Counted from the first letter of the stretch, positions 1 to 8,176 are shown. The stretch: 64,000 bases of DNA from Scytolyngbya sp. HA4215-MV1 (GCA_019359045.1 JAHHIA010000002.1:52401-116400), one strand, 5' to 3'. Program-made: numbers and translations. The notes: generated by a model from the letters alone, not told the origin.

Positions 1-1
1 G

Positions 2-199
2 AAGGTGCCGGAAGGTCGTTACTTTGTTTTAGGGGATAACCGCAATAATAGTTGCGATAGCCATTATTGGGGATTTGTCACACGCGATAACATCATTGGA
101 CGAGCGATCGTGCGCTTTTGGCCCCCCAACCGGGTCGGTGATTTGGAGCAACATCCCACCTATGTGCCAAATCAACAAGGGCTGAATTACGGCAGTTGA
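2..199 (+). CDS. lepB: Signal peptidase I, C-terminal part (partial)
   Basis: This is the last 65 codons of a type I signal peptidase, the membrane enzyme that cuts N-terminal signal peptides from exported proteins at the outer face of the cytoplasmic (or thylakoid) membrane. The visible motif [14 protein letters not shown], followed by [19 protein letters not shown], is conserved box E and the C-terminal strand of this family. The catalytic Ser and Lys lie upstream of the window, so activity cannot be judged. The gene converges with the dihydroorotase-like gene, with about 80 bases between the two stops. Confidence 0.9.
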   Translation, partial: KVPEGRYFVLGDNRNNSCDSHYWGFVTRDNIIGRAIVRFWPPNRVGDLEQHPTYVPNQQGLNYGS

Positions 200-280
200 A
201 GTGTCGCGATGCTGGGTCACAGACCCTAAAAAAGAGGAAGGCGTTCAACCCTCCCCTTTGCATAGATGCTGATTCGTGAT

Positions 281-1564
281 TCAACTCCAGGTTTGGATAA
301 CTCGCCCCATCAGTTGCTTGCCGAACCAGGGTGTATTGATGGCGCGAGATTTGAGCGTTTGGTTTTCCACTGTCCAAACCTGACGAGGGTTGAACAAGGT
401 TAACTCCGCCGATCGTCCGGCTACGATTTGTCCAGGCGGTTGTTCCAGGCATTCGGCAGGGCGCATACTCAGAGCTTGCCATAGTTCCAGCGCCGATAGG
501 GCACCTAGTTCTACCAGGTTTTGCCAGAGCAGGGGCAGCGCCAGTTCTAGCCCGATCGCTCCGGGCGGGGCTTCGGCGAATGCCAGGGTTTTCTCTTCGT
601 AGGTATAGGGGCGATGGTCGATCGCGATCGCATCAATCACGCCTGCTTGAATGCCTTGCAGTAAGGCAATGCGATCAGCTTGGCTCCCTAGGGGAGGCTT
701 GAGATGCAGACTGGGGTCGTAGCTGGCAACGGCGTCGCTGGTTAGGAGCAAGTGCATCCAGGTTGTGCTGGCGGTCACGGGTAAGCCACGGGCTTTTGCC
801 GTTTGAATCAACTCCACACTGCGTGCCGTAGAAACCCGCATGAGATGAACAGGGGTGCCGATTGCGGCTACACACTCCAGGACGGAGGTTATCGCCGAGG
901 TTTCCGCCATTTCTGGAATTCCCGGTAAGCCAAACCGCAAGGATTCAGCACCTTCGCGCATCACTCCGCCTGCTGCCAGTTCGCGATCGAAACACCAAAT
1001 CGCGACCGGTTTCTTTAAGGGGCGCAGATACTCTAACAGTCGCCGTAGCATCGATAAGCTGGGAATGGGCTGACCATCCGCAAAGCCAACAATACCGCTG
1101 GTTGCGAGTTCTGCCAATTCGGTCATCTGTTGCCCTTTGACGCCCTGGGTCAACGCCCCCCAGCAGTCCAGCGTAGGGACAGCGGCAGCCGCAGGATGCT
1201 TGTTTGACTCCGGCCTTTGGCTGTGCGATCGCAGCCAGCCCACACTAGCAGGATTGTCGATCGCGGGATGCGTATCCGGTAAAAGGGTAACGCGGGTAAA
1301 GCCGCCTGCTGCTGCGGCTTGTTGCAATGAAGTCAGGGTTTCCCGCTCTTCAAACCCCGGTTCGCCCGAATAAGAATAGAGATCCACCAACCCGGGTCCC
1401 AGCACCAGTCCCCGACAATCGCGAATATGGGTATCTACTGGGACATCCGGGATTTCGGGCGCGATCGCGGCAATCTTGCCATCTACCCACAAAACATCAG
1501 TCACTCGATCGGTGCCAGAAACCGGGTCAACTAACCGGACTTGTTGAAACAATTCGTTGGTCAT
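281..1564 (-). CDS. Dihydroorotase-family protein lacking the metal ligands (pseudo-dihydroorotase)
   Basis: This 427-residue protein has the cyclic amidohydrolase fold of dihydroorotase, the third step of pyrimidine synthesis. Recognisable blocks are GLVLGPGLVDL, GEPGFEERET, TRVTLLPDT, GLPGIPEMAE, VSTARSVELI and AIAIDHRPYTYEEK. The residues that bind zinc in active enzymes are changed. The usual Asp-Pro-His-x-His block reads DLYSYSGEPG, the His of the HCED-type motif is Trp (WCFD), the HVST His is Arg (MRVST), and the APH loop is RPY. I infer that it cannot hydrolyse dihydroorotate and may be a structural or regulatory partner, as inactive dihydroorotase-like chains are for aspartate transcarbamoylase in some bacteria. 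ATG start; it converges with lepB. Confidence 0.85.
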   Translation of the reverse strand: MTNELFQQVRLVDPVSGTDRVTDVLWVDGKIAAIAPEIPDVPVDTHIRDCRGLVLGPGLVDLYSYSGEPGFEERETLTSLQQAAAAGGFTRVTLLPDTHPAIDNPASVGWLRSHSQRPESNKHPAAAAVPTLDCWGALTQGVKGQQMTELAELATSGIVGFADGQPIPSLSMLRRLLEYLRPLKKPVAIWCFDRELAAGGVMREGAESLRFGLPGIPEMAETSAITSVLECVAAIGTPVHLMRVSTARSVELIQTAKARGLPVTASTTWMHLLLTSDAVASYDPSLHLKPPLGSQADRIALLQGIQAGVIDAIAIDHRPYTYEEKTLAFAEAPPGAIGLELALPLLWQNLVELGALSALELWQALSMRPAECLEQPPGQIVAGRSAELTLFNPRQVWTVENQTLKSRAINTPWFGKQLMGRVIQTWS

Positions 1565-2167
1565 AAAGTGCTATCAGCCTTCAGCAATCAGCATTCAGGG
1601 GCGGGAGAACTCAGCCAATTAATTTGCCTATCCACTGGCTCCAATTCCCAGTCCGGAATCACTTATTTTCTCTTATCTGTGTATTGTGACTCCTAACCAA
1701 GTCAAGGAAGCTCAGCGCCCACTAACAAGGGGCTTAAGCCCTTACCTGTACTCATTCAATTAAAAATCGTGATCCATCGTCAAACCTTGGGTGGAGAGGA
1801 CTAGTCGTCTGTAACGTAAGTCTAGATACCGTTCTCGCTCACCGGATGTAGATAACCTCGAACTCCAACCGATGATGGCGGGGTTCTTATACTGCCGCAA
1901 CTACCTAAGTGGCTGGGCTAAATTAAATTGAAGATGTTTTTGGGGGTGGAGGGGGTAAACCCCCTGCCTGGGGGCGCAACCCCCAAACCCCTTTCTTACA
2001 ATTAATTAGGGCTACCTGCTTATTGATTTTGGTTTTGTTAGGTATGCTGTGGACTACTAAAAGTTTCTGAATTGAAAGAAGAATGAAATCGATTTAAGAA
2101 GCCGTGCCACTCTCTCTACTAAAGTATTGGGTTACGCCTTACTTTATCTGGTGCAGTTAGCAATATT
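1565..2167. other. Intergenic region of about 600 bases
   Basis: No convincing gene is visible. The stretch holds the leader of the dihydroorotase-like gene on its left and, at 1939-2020, one copy of a G/C-rich dispersed repeat described separately. The right part becomes A/T-rich as it approaches the orphan membrane-protein gene. Confidence 0.6.
1939..2020. repeat. Dispersed hairpin-rich repeat, copy 1
   Basis: About 80 bases beginning TTTGGGGGTGGAGGGGG and ending TTAATTAGGGCTACCT are nearly identical to 47916-48000, 46 kb away. The G-run, C-run, G-run, C-run order can fold into two stacked hairpins (GGGGGTAAACCCCC and GGGGGCGCAACCCCC). Both copies lie between genes. No coding capacity is seen, so a non-autonomous mobile or structured repeat is likely. 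Confidence 0.8.
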
Positions 2168-2818
2168 TCATCCCATACTTTTTTCTATCTCAACCAAAAG
2201 GGAATTTATTTCTTGCTCTACTCCGTTCACATCTCTCTGTATTCTTCTCTCTAGATTTTTCTCCCGTTTATCCAGACTGGATTTAATCAGCCATCCTATA
2301 ATAAAAATGATTATAAGTGCGGGAGGAAAGATGATGGCAGGAAGAGCGATTAAGCCGAAAAAAATTGCCATTAATCTTATGGAACTTAAAAGGGCTCTTT
2401 CCTTACCATATATCAACCCTCTCAACTTATAATTTACGTCTGAAGCAATTGAGCCCAAGTATTCGCGATCAAGTACTTGACGAGAATCTATTCTTAGTCC
2501 AACCAGATACAATTGATCATAGAAATTTGCAATATAGAAATTGCCTTTCAGCTCTGGATTTAGATAAGAATTGATCAAGTTTCCCACAAAAACTTTCTCA
2601 ATCATTTTCACATCATTATTTGGTAATAATGAAAATCTCATATATGCATATTCTGTCGTATTTCCCACAGAACTTGATGTTCCCAAAGCTTCAAGCGTGC
2701 CAACTATACAGGTGATTTTTGACTCCATAGCTTTGTAATTTCTCATCGAAAACTTCACGTTCACTAACTCATTCACCCAAACTTGTAAATTAATGAGTTG
2801 CCTTGACAGACTGGACAC
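2168..2818 (-). CDS. Orphan membrane protein, unknown function
   Basis: I do not recognise this 216-residue protein. Residues 1-140 are soluble and mixed alpha/beta in look. Residues about 147-178 form a long hydrophobic stretch (LMAIFFGLIALPAIIFPPALIIIFIIGW) that can be one hairpin or two membrane spans. The last 35 residues are highly charged and probably a coiled coil (DKREKNLERRIQRDVNGVEQEINSLL). The coding DNA is clearly more A/T-rich than its neighbours, which suggests recent acquisition. It ends 20 bases before the histidine phosphatase gene's stop side on the same strand. Confidence 0.6.
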   Translation of the reverse strand: MSSLSRQLINLQVWVNELVNVKFSMRNYKAMESKITCIVGTLEALGTSSSVGNTTEYAYMRFSLLPNNDVKMIEKVFVGNLINSYLNPELKGNFYIANFYDQLYLVGLRIDSRQVLDREYLGSIASDVNYKLRGLIYGKERALLSSIRLMAIFFGLIALPAIIFPPALIIIFIIGWLIKSSLDKREKNLERRIQRDVNGVEQEINSLLVEIEKSMG

Positions 2819-2837
2819 CTTCAGATTCTTTCTGCCT

Positions 2838-4184
2838 CTATAGCGCTCCTGCTGCCGTTTTATCTAAGACACTGCCCAGGTGAGTGGTAATATTCATCGC
2901 CTGAAGAATGGGTGCACTCTCTGCGCCATTGGGATAATCGATGACGCTGACGGCACCGTTGCCCTGGCGGAAGTTCCAGAAATTGGCAGGTTTCAGCCCC
3001 AACACCTGGCAAAGAATGGCTTTGTTGATGGCGTCGTGAGCAACCACCAGCACGGTAGTAAATTCTGGACGGCTGGCTGCGGCAGTCACAATGGCTTTCC
3101 AGGCAATTTCTGCCCGTTGCCAAACTTGTTGTAAGTTTTCGCCTTCGGGCATCTGTACGGTTTCTGGGCGAGTGTGCCAGTCTGCCAGCTCTTGGGCATA
3201 GAGTTGCTTGATTTCGGCTTCGTATTTGCCCTCCCACAAGCCGTGGTTGATTTCGACCAAGAACTCATTCAGTTCCAAAGTAATTTGGGGATGCTGCTGC
3301 AAGATGATTTCGGCGGTCTCTTTGGGACGCAGCATGGGGCTGCTGACTGCCATATCCAGGGTGACGGGCTGGAGGAAATCGGCAGCTTTTTGGGCTTGCG
3401 ATCGCCCCGTATCATTCAATGGCACATCGATCTGTCCCTGAAAGCGCGATTGGCGGTTCCAATCGGTTTCGCCATGGCGTACGAGTAATAATCGAGGCCC
3501 GGTGTGCCCCGATCGAATTTTAGGGAGACGATCGCCCAGATGAGAAGTCAGGTTGAGCGATTCCATCTGCACGGGGTCGCCTAAACCACCGGAGAAGTTC
3601 AAGACGCTAATGCCGCAGTTGGACTGTTGAATCGACTGGTAGCGATCGGGGGTTAGCCCAATGGCGGTGCTAATGAGTGCCCGGTTGATGCCACTATGCG
3701 CCACGACTAGAATGGTTTGTCCGGCGTGCTGAGGGAGCACAGTTTGCCAGAACTGACGCGCTTGTTCGTACAACGCCAGGATGGGGAAGAAGTCGATCGC
3801 GGTACCATCGGCGGCGGGAATCACCATCCGCATCAGATGCGGTTCCGTTTGCCATTGCCGATACTCTTCAGGATATTTTTCTGCCACTTCGGTGAATAGC
3901 AAGCCTTCCCACAGCACCAGGTTGACTTCTTTCAGATCATCGGTGGGATGCAATACAGGTGCAGCCGTCAGCCCCGCTGCAATCAGTTCAGCGGTTTCTT
4001 TAGCACGTTGCAAAGGGCTGGTGTAAATGGCTTGGAAGGGCAAATCGGTTAGGGCTGCACCGACCTGTTTGGCAGAAGCTCGACCGGCATCGGTCAGGGC
4101 GGATTCGTCGCAATGACCCTGCACTCTCCGTTCGATGTTGTAGCTGCTTTCGCCGTGACGCACAAGAATGACGCGGGTAGTCAG
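2838..4184 (-). CDS. Two-domain histidine phosphatase (phosphoglycerate mutase family), CTG start
   Basis: The protein is a tandem of two histidine phosphatase domains. The first has LVRHGESSYN (phospho-acceptor His about residue 10) and VVAHSGINRA. The second has LLLVRHGETDWN (about residue 237) and VVAHDAINKA. Both keep the RHG and second-His motifs, so both may be active on small phosphoesters; the substrate is unknown. Start choice: a GTG at 4163 would fall inside the first beta strand and remove the residues before RHG. The in-frame CTG at 4184 gives the expected N terminus (M)TTRVILVRHGE and has a perfect AAGGAGG eight bases upstream. No ATG, GTG or TTG serves as well, so CTG initiation is likely. 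Total 448 residues. Confidence 0.85.
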   Translation of the reverse strand: MTTRVILVRHGESSYNIERRVQGHCDESALTDAGRASAKQVGAALTDLPFQAIYTSPLQRAKETAELIAAGLTAAPVLHPTDDLKEVNLVLWEGLLFTEVAEKYPEEYRQWQTEPHLMRMVIPAADGTAIDFFPILALYEQARQFWQTVLPQHAGQTILVVAHSGINRALISTAIGLTPDRYQSIQQSNCGISVLNFSGGLGDPVQMESLNLTSHLGDRLPKIRSGHTGPRLLLVRHGETDWNRQSRFQGQIDVPLNDTGRSQAQKAADFLQPVTLDMAVSSPMLRPKETAEIILQQHPQITLELNEFLVEINHGLWEGKYEAEIKQLYAQELADWHTRPETVQMPEGENLQQVWQRAEIAWKAIVTAAASRPEFTTVLVVAHDAINKAILCQVLGLKPANFWNFRQGNGAVSVIDYPNGAESAPILQAMNITTHLGSVLDKTAAGAL

Positions 4185-4589
4185 GGGTCTGTCCTCCTTG
4201 GGATGGTGGAAGGGTTGGATGGCTGGGCTGGGTTATGCCTAAGAGGATGTTTTTTACAGTAGCAACAGAGATGATCCCCCTAAATTCCCCTTAAAAAGGG
4301 GGACTTTGAGGTTGATCCCTCCCTTGTCAGGGGGCTAGGGGGGAGCTATGAGTGCTTGACATCACAGCGAATACTTTTCAAACAACCTCTAAACAACTTG
4401 CCGATCGTTGCCAGAAGAATTCTAACAGCGTTCCGGACGTAATTCAGTTTAGATCCCTGGTAGATGATGAAGATGTTCTCCTCACGGGTAACGGAACTCA
4501 TTAACCCATCCCTGGAGTATGCTGTCTAGAACATAACCGGGGTTGGGGGAGTAGTGTCGAATTGCAAACTGAGATAAGAGGAGATCGGG
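4185..4589. other. Intergenic region with palindromic repeat
   Basis: This is the roughly 400-base divergent gap between the histidine phosphatase and the DEP-domain gene. It holds a palindromic repeat at 4273-4354. No small gene is supported. Confidence 0.6.
4273..4354. repeat. Palindromic repeat of the CCCCTTAAAAAGGGG type
   Basis: The core CCCCTTAAAAAGGGG is flanked by GATCCCCCTAAATT and GACTTTGAGGTTGATCC and is followed by a second G/C hairpin (CCCTCCCTTGTCAGGGGG). The same core recurs at 7714-7750 and 8125-8158. This is a common intergenic palindrome family in cyanobacteria. Confidence 0.8.
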
Positions 4590-5132
4590 ATGCTGATGCT
4601 GAGTGCGGAACAGGTGGAATACTGTCAGGTTGTGCGTCCAGACAAAGGACAAAATGCGGTTTTGCCAGGGGTGCGCTATCAAAAAAAGCTGTTTGTGCAA
4701 GACCAGTCGTATCCTAAGGCGCAACGGCAGGCGGTGATCAAGCAAACACGGCAGGCGTTTTTGGATCAGAAGGCGCAGGTTCTGTATCTGGTGGTGGAAG
4801 ATGCGGAGAGCCTGACGGTTTGGTATCAGGATGACCAGGTGCAACTGGCAGATCCGGTGTTGCTGATTGATCTGGAACAGTTGGTGTCAGAGATGCGGAC
4901 GGTGGGCGGGGTCAAGATTCAGGATCGCCCGTATCACTTGTCTAACTATCCCCGGTGTTTTGTGGGCAGTGAGGCGGTGGATTGGTTAAGCGATCGCTTT
5001 CGTCTGGTGCGGGCGGATGCGGTGCGGTTGGGGCAACGGTTGGTGGATGAGCGGTGGATTCATCATGTGACGGATGATCACCCATTTGAGGATGGCTATT
5101 TTTTCTACCGTTTTTATTGGGATGAGAAGTAG
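4590..5132 (+). CDS. DEP-domain protein
   Basis: The 180-residue protein ends in a DEP domain (about residues 100-178). Its signature is a hydrophobic helix pattern, the FVGSEAVDWL block with Trp, VRLGQRLVDERWIHHVTDDHPFEDGYFFYRF, and the closing aromatic strand. DEP domains bind membranes or signalling partners. Residues 1-95 contain a small alpha/beta segment (VLYLVVEDAESLTVWYQDD) that I do not recognise. ATG codons at 4590 and 4596 are both possible. It lies 170 bases upstream of the caspase-partner and caspase-GUN4 genes on the same strand, so it may belong to the same signalling unit. Confidence 0.75.
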   Translation: MLMLSAEQVEYCQVVRPDKGQNAVLPGVRYQKKLFVQDQSYPKAQRQAVIKQTRQAFLDQKAQVLYLVVEDAESLTVWYQDDQVQLADPVLLIDLEQLVSEMRTVGGVKIQDRPYHLSNYPRCFVGSEAVDWLSDRFRLVRADAVRLGQRLVDERWIHHVTDDHPFEDGYFFYRFYWDEK

Positions 5133-5302
5133 GGCGGGCTGCTGATAGAGAATCCTGACGGGGAGAAAATTCTGGCGCAAAATAGATGAGGACGCCAAGA
5201 TCCCGGCTTCTTCGCCCATACCAGCTTTCTATGCTCAAGTTTGAACCAGACGCCGGGGATCTGAACCCCTGTCCCTATCTACGATCGCAAAAGGTTGTTT
5301 CT

Positions 5303-5650
5303 ATGCCAGAAGATTATATTGTGTTGATTACGGATGATGAGACGACATCGACGCCCATTGAGGGACAACGAGGCTGGGGAGCAGAAGTTCGGCAAAATAT
5401 CGATCGCCTGCGCGAAGTGCGATTGCCCGTAGCAGAGTTGGAACGCAAGATGAATGGCTTTTTGCAACTGGTGGGGCGGTTGTTTAAGCAGGTGGATCAA
5501 CAAATTGGCCCGGAATCGGGAATGCAACTGAATGAGGTGGAGTTGCTGGTAGAGATTAGTGCCGAGGGAGAGATTAAACTGGTAGCGGGGGGCAAAGCGG
5601 CTGGCAAAGGGGCAATTACGTTGAAGTTTGGGCGAATCCCTGCGAAGTAG
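5303..5650 (+). CDS. Small caspase-partner protein (Pepco-like domain)
   Basis: This acidic 115-residue protein has the look of the small domains that co-occur with peptidases in bacterial conflict systems: an N-terminal strand ending in TDDE, a central amphipathic helix (LERKMNGFLQLVGRLFKQVDQQ), then two strands (VELLVEISAEGEIKLV and KGAITLKFGR). I assign it to a Pepco-type (peptidase co-occurring) domain with moderate confidence. The ATG at 5303 has AAGG about 10 bases upstream. The stop codon TAG is directly abutted by the ATG of the caspase gene, so the two are almost certainly translationally coupled and probably interact. Confidence 0.7.
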   Translation: MPEDYIVLITDDETTSTPIEGQRGWGAEVRQNIDRLREVRLPVAELERKMNGFLQLVGRLFKQVDQQIGPESGMQLNEVELLVEISAEGEIKLVAGGKAAGKGAITLKFGRIPAK

Positions 5651-7450
5651 ATGGCGAAGAATTGGGCGATCGTGGTTGGCATTAATCAATATGAGCACTT
5701 GCCACCTAAGGCTCATTTAAGGTGTGCAGTTCAGGATGCTAAGGCGGTGCGGCTTTTTTTGCATCAAACGGCTGGGTTTGATGCAGAAAACATTCTGCTA
5801 TGTTCAGACACATCCCAACCAGTAGGCTGTCTTTCCACTCGTCCTTCCCGATCGAATTTGCGTAGGTTGCTGAGGGAAGAAATTCAACAGGCTCAAGGAG
5901 CCGAGCATCTCTGGCTGTTTTTTAGCGGGCATGGCATGGTTGGCAAAGATCGTCAAGCCTATTTGCTACCTTGTGATGGCTATCCCAATGATCTGGAAGA
6001 GACAGCTATTTCAGTTGCTTTTGTTACCGATCAACTGCGTCACTGTCAGGCAAAAAACGTCGTGATGGTGCTGGATATGTGCCGTAATGAAGTTCCAGAC
6101 GATCGCAAAGGTACTGAAATAACGATGAGCACCCAGATCGAAGCAATTTCCCGACAGCAGGGCATCATCACATTGTTTGCCTGTAGTCACAATGAGTCCT
6201 CCTACGAAATTCGGGAAATTAATCAGGGAGCCTTTACCCACGTTTTGCTTCAGGGTTTGAAGCAGCACACCATTTTACGTCAACTAGAGCAATACTTATT
6301 GCAAGAAGTACCTGCTATTAACCGTAGATATGGCAAACCGATCCAGACTCCGTTGGTAATTCCTGAACCGGGTTGGAAATATGATTTGCCGTTGCTTCCA
6401 GGCTGCGCTACAGAGGCGGATGTGAAAGTTTTGATGGAAGGGGCTAAGGATGCAGAGTTGGAGGAAAAATTTGAGCAGGCAAAAAGTCTGTGGTGGCAAG
6501 TGATCGAAGCATCTCAGTCTAAAGCCCAGATTGGAGAAGCGAGAAAAGCAATTGAACGCATCGATCGCAAAGAGAAGGATCTTAAGCAAGATCCTTCCCC
6601 CTCTTCCAGGCAATTAGATAATCCGATTCATCCTTTTGCCCTACCATCACCCCTCCCAATCCAAAACGTACCTCCAGTCCCAAAAAACTTGCCTTCTTCA
6701 ACAGCACCTCGTCCTTCGCCTCGTGCCTTAAGCAACACGCAAGAGTCGAACCCTATTCCAGTTAATCCTCCGCCAAACCCAACCCTGGGGAAGATAGTAA
6801 GAAGTAAATCCTCTTTCTTCATGACCCGCCAGCAGTTTTTGAAATTGACGGGGTTTGGTGGGGGTGGTCTGGTCGCTGCCCTAATAATTGGCAATCAGTT
6901 CTTTCAGAATTCTCAAACTCCCTTACCTACTCCATCACCCTCACCTACTCCATCACCCTCACCTACTCCATCACCCTCACCCTCATCTTCCCCAGCCTCT
7001 TTGACCAAGCTGGAGGGTTTGCTCAAGGCAGGAAACTGGAAAGCAGCGGATCAAGAAACGCTGGCTGTGATGCTGAAGATCGCCAAGCGAGAAAAAGAAG
7101 GTTGGCTGGATTTTGACAGCATTAAAACCTTTCCTTGCAAGGATTTGCAGAACATCGATCAACTCTGGGTGAAGTATAGTAACGGCAAATTTGGATTTAG
7201 TGTGCAAAAGAAAATTTACCTGGAAGTAGGGGGTAAACCTGACGGCGAGTATCCAGGTGATACGATATGGGACAAGTTTGGAGATCGTTTAGGATGGCGT
7301 GTGAACAAACAGTGGATCGATTACTCTAGTGTCAACTTCAGCGCCTCAGCACATCCTGGACATTTCCCATTCGGGTTTGTATGGGGATGTGGCGTTTGGT
7401 TTGGTTGTTTAAGCGGTTTTTGGGTTCTTCTTTCACATCCATGCTTGTGA
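5651..7450 (+). CDS. Caspase-family protease fused to a GUN4-like domain
   Basis: This 599-residue protein has an N-terminal caspase-like (p20) domain (residues 1-245) with an intact dyad: His94 in LFFSGHGM and Cys144 in VVMVLDMC. A linker helix (260-310) is followed by a Pro-rich segment, one hydrophobic segment (about 398-416, LTGFGGGGLVAALIIG), a repeated TPSPSP stretch (424-446), and a GUN4-like domain from about 450 to the end (LEGLLKAGNWKAADQET). GUN4 domains bind tetrapyrroles such as Mg-protoporphyrin IX. I infer a membrane-anchored protease with a tetrapyrrole-sensing module on the other side or end. The gene begins on the base after the stop of its small partner. Confidence 0.88.
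   Translation: MAKNWAIVVGINQYEHLPPKAHLRCAVQDAKAVRLFLHQTAGFDAENILLCSDTSQPVGCLSTRPSRSNLRRLLREEIQQAQGAEHLWLFFSGHGMVGKDRQAYLLPCDGYPNDLEETAISVAFVTDQLRHCQAKNVVMVLDMCRNEVPDDRKGTEITMSTQIEAISRQQGIITLFACSHNESSYEIREINQGAFTHVLLQGLKQHTILRQLEQYLLQEVPAINRRYGKPIQTPLVIPEPGWKYDLPLLPGCATEADVKVLMEGAKDAELEEKFEQAKSLWWQVIEASQSKAQIGEARKAIERIDRKEKDLKQDPSPSSRQLDNPIHPFALPSPLPIQNVPPVPKNLPSSTAPRPSPRALSNTQESNPIPVNPPPNPTLGKIVRSKSSFFMTRQQFLKLTGFGGGGLVAALIIGNQFFQNSQTPLPTPSPSPTPSPSPTPSPSPSSSPASLTKLEGLLKAGNWKAADQETLAVMLKIAKREKEGWLDFDSIKTFPCKDLQNIDQLWVKYSNGKFGFSVQKKIYLEVGGKPDGEYPGDTIWDKFGDRLGWRVNKQWIDYSSVNFSASAHPGHFPFGFVWGCGVWFGCLSGFWVLLSHPCL
6927..6981 (+). repeat. 18-base tandem repeat inside the caspase-GUN4 gene
   Basis: Three direct copies of an 18-base unit starting CCTACTCCATCACCCTCA encode the TPSPSP linker between the hydrophobic segment and the GUN4 domain. 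Copy number could vary by slippage without changing frame. Confidence 0.85.
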
Positions 7451-7506
7451 ATTGTAGCCAATGAGGCGTTCAGATTTTTCTAAAGTTTTTTAACGGTGCT
7501 GTTTAA

Positions 7507-7713
7507 CTACGAAGAATCCGGGTTCTGGCGTTTCGTTACCTGGCACCGCTGTCGCTCCATCTGCGTAAGTGCCGCTTCTGAGTTGTAGCAATTTGCCAGC
7601 ACAAACTTCTCTGCCACTGACCGGATTTCTTCTACCGGGGCATTCCATTCATCCCATAAGCTTTTTTGCCCTGGACTCACTTTGGCAGATTTGCCCTTAA
7701 TGCTCGGATTCTT
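7507..7713 (-). pseudogene. Unidentified coding remnant
   Basis: The minus strand has an open frame ending at 7507. Its last 65 or so residues look protein-like (KSLWDEWNAPVEEI, SVAEKFVLANCYNSEAAL). The open frame begins only inside the palindromic repeat at 7714-7750, so no natural start is present. I take it as the 3' end of a gene broken by the repeat; the family is not recognised. Confidence 0.25.
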
Positions 7714-7750
7714 CAAAGTCCCCCTTTTTAAGGGGGATTTAGGGGGATCT
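7714..7750. repeat. Palindromic repeat of the CCCCTTAAAAAGGGG type
   Basis: The core CCCCCTTTTTAAGGGGGATT is flanked by AAAGT and GATC. It supplies the last codons (IPLNPP) and the stop region of the adjacent DUF559 gene and therefore defines its C terminus. Confidence 0.8.
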
Positions 7751-8120
7751 CCTCCCCGATCCTCTGACACACACCCTCAAATTGATTGATCACCTCATTA
7801 TTGCTGAACCGTATCACCTTTAATCCATAACCTTCCAAGGTTTGTGTTCGCTCCAAATCCCGCATCAACCCTTCCTCTGTAAAGTGGCTCTCTCCATCCA
7901 CCTCAATTACTAATTTCAAAGCTGCACAATAGAAATCTGCAATGAATTGACCAATGGGACGTTGCCGCAATACCCGAAATGGGAACGTTTGCAAGCAGTC
8001 TTGCCAGAGTTTTTTCTCTGCTAGAGTAGGATTTTGACGTAATTCTTTTGCTCTCTCAACCAGCTTAGGGTTGTAGGGAAGATGGAAGTTACGGAAGTTG
8101 CTGATGTTGAGTTCGGGCAT
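7728..8120 (-). CDS. DUF559 endonuclease-like protein
   Basis: From the ATG at 8120 this encodes 130 residues of the DUF559 (Vsr/PD-(D/E)XK-like) family. Visible family blocks are ARELRQNPT-type (AKELRQNPTLAEKKLW), FRVLRQRPIGQFIADFYCAALKLVIEVDGESH and GYGLKVIRFSNNEV. D and E of the nuclease core (IADFY, IEVDGES) and the glycine-rich end are present. Many such proteins are short, solitary and spread with repeats. The open frame continues upstream of 8120, but that part comes from a repeat and a transposase remnant, so I exclude it. The C terminus runs into a palindromic repeat. Confidence 0.75.
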   Translation of the reverse strand: MPELNISNFRNFHLPYNPKLVERAKELRQNPTLAEKKLWQDCLQTFPFRVLRQRPIGQFIADFYCAALKLVIEVDGESHFTEEGLMRDLERTQTLEGYGLKVIRFSNNEVINQFEGVCQRIGEEIPLNPP

Positions 8121-8124
8121 ATTA

Positions 8125-8158
8125 GATCCCCCAAACCCCCTTAAAAAAGGGGCTTTGA
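8125..8158. repeat. Palindromic repeat of the CCCCTTAAAAAGGGG type
   Basis: A third local copy of the palindrome, with core ACCCCCTTAAAAAAGGGG, lies immediately upstream of the DUF559 start codon and next to a transposase remnant. Confidence 0.75.
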
Positions 8159-8176
8159 AAGTATGTGCATTTAGAT

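Noticed and set aside
5220..5290. Possible tRNA-like segment (CGCCGGGGATCTGAACCCC)
   Set aside because: No full cloverleaf, anticodon arm or acceptor stem can be built around it.
6927..6981. Direct repeats resembling a short CRISPR-like array
   Set aside because: The units are contiguous, 18 bases long, without spacers, and encode a TPSPSP linker in frame within the caspase-GUN4 gene.
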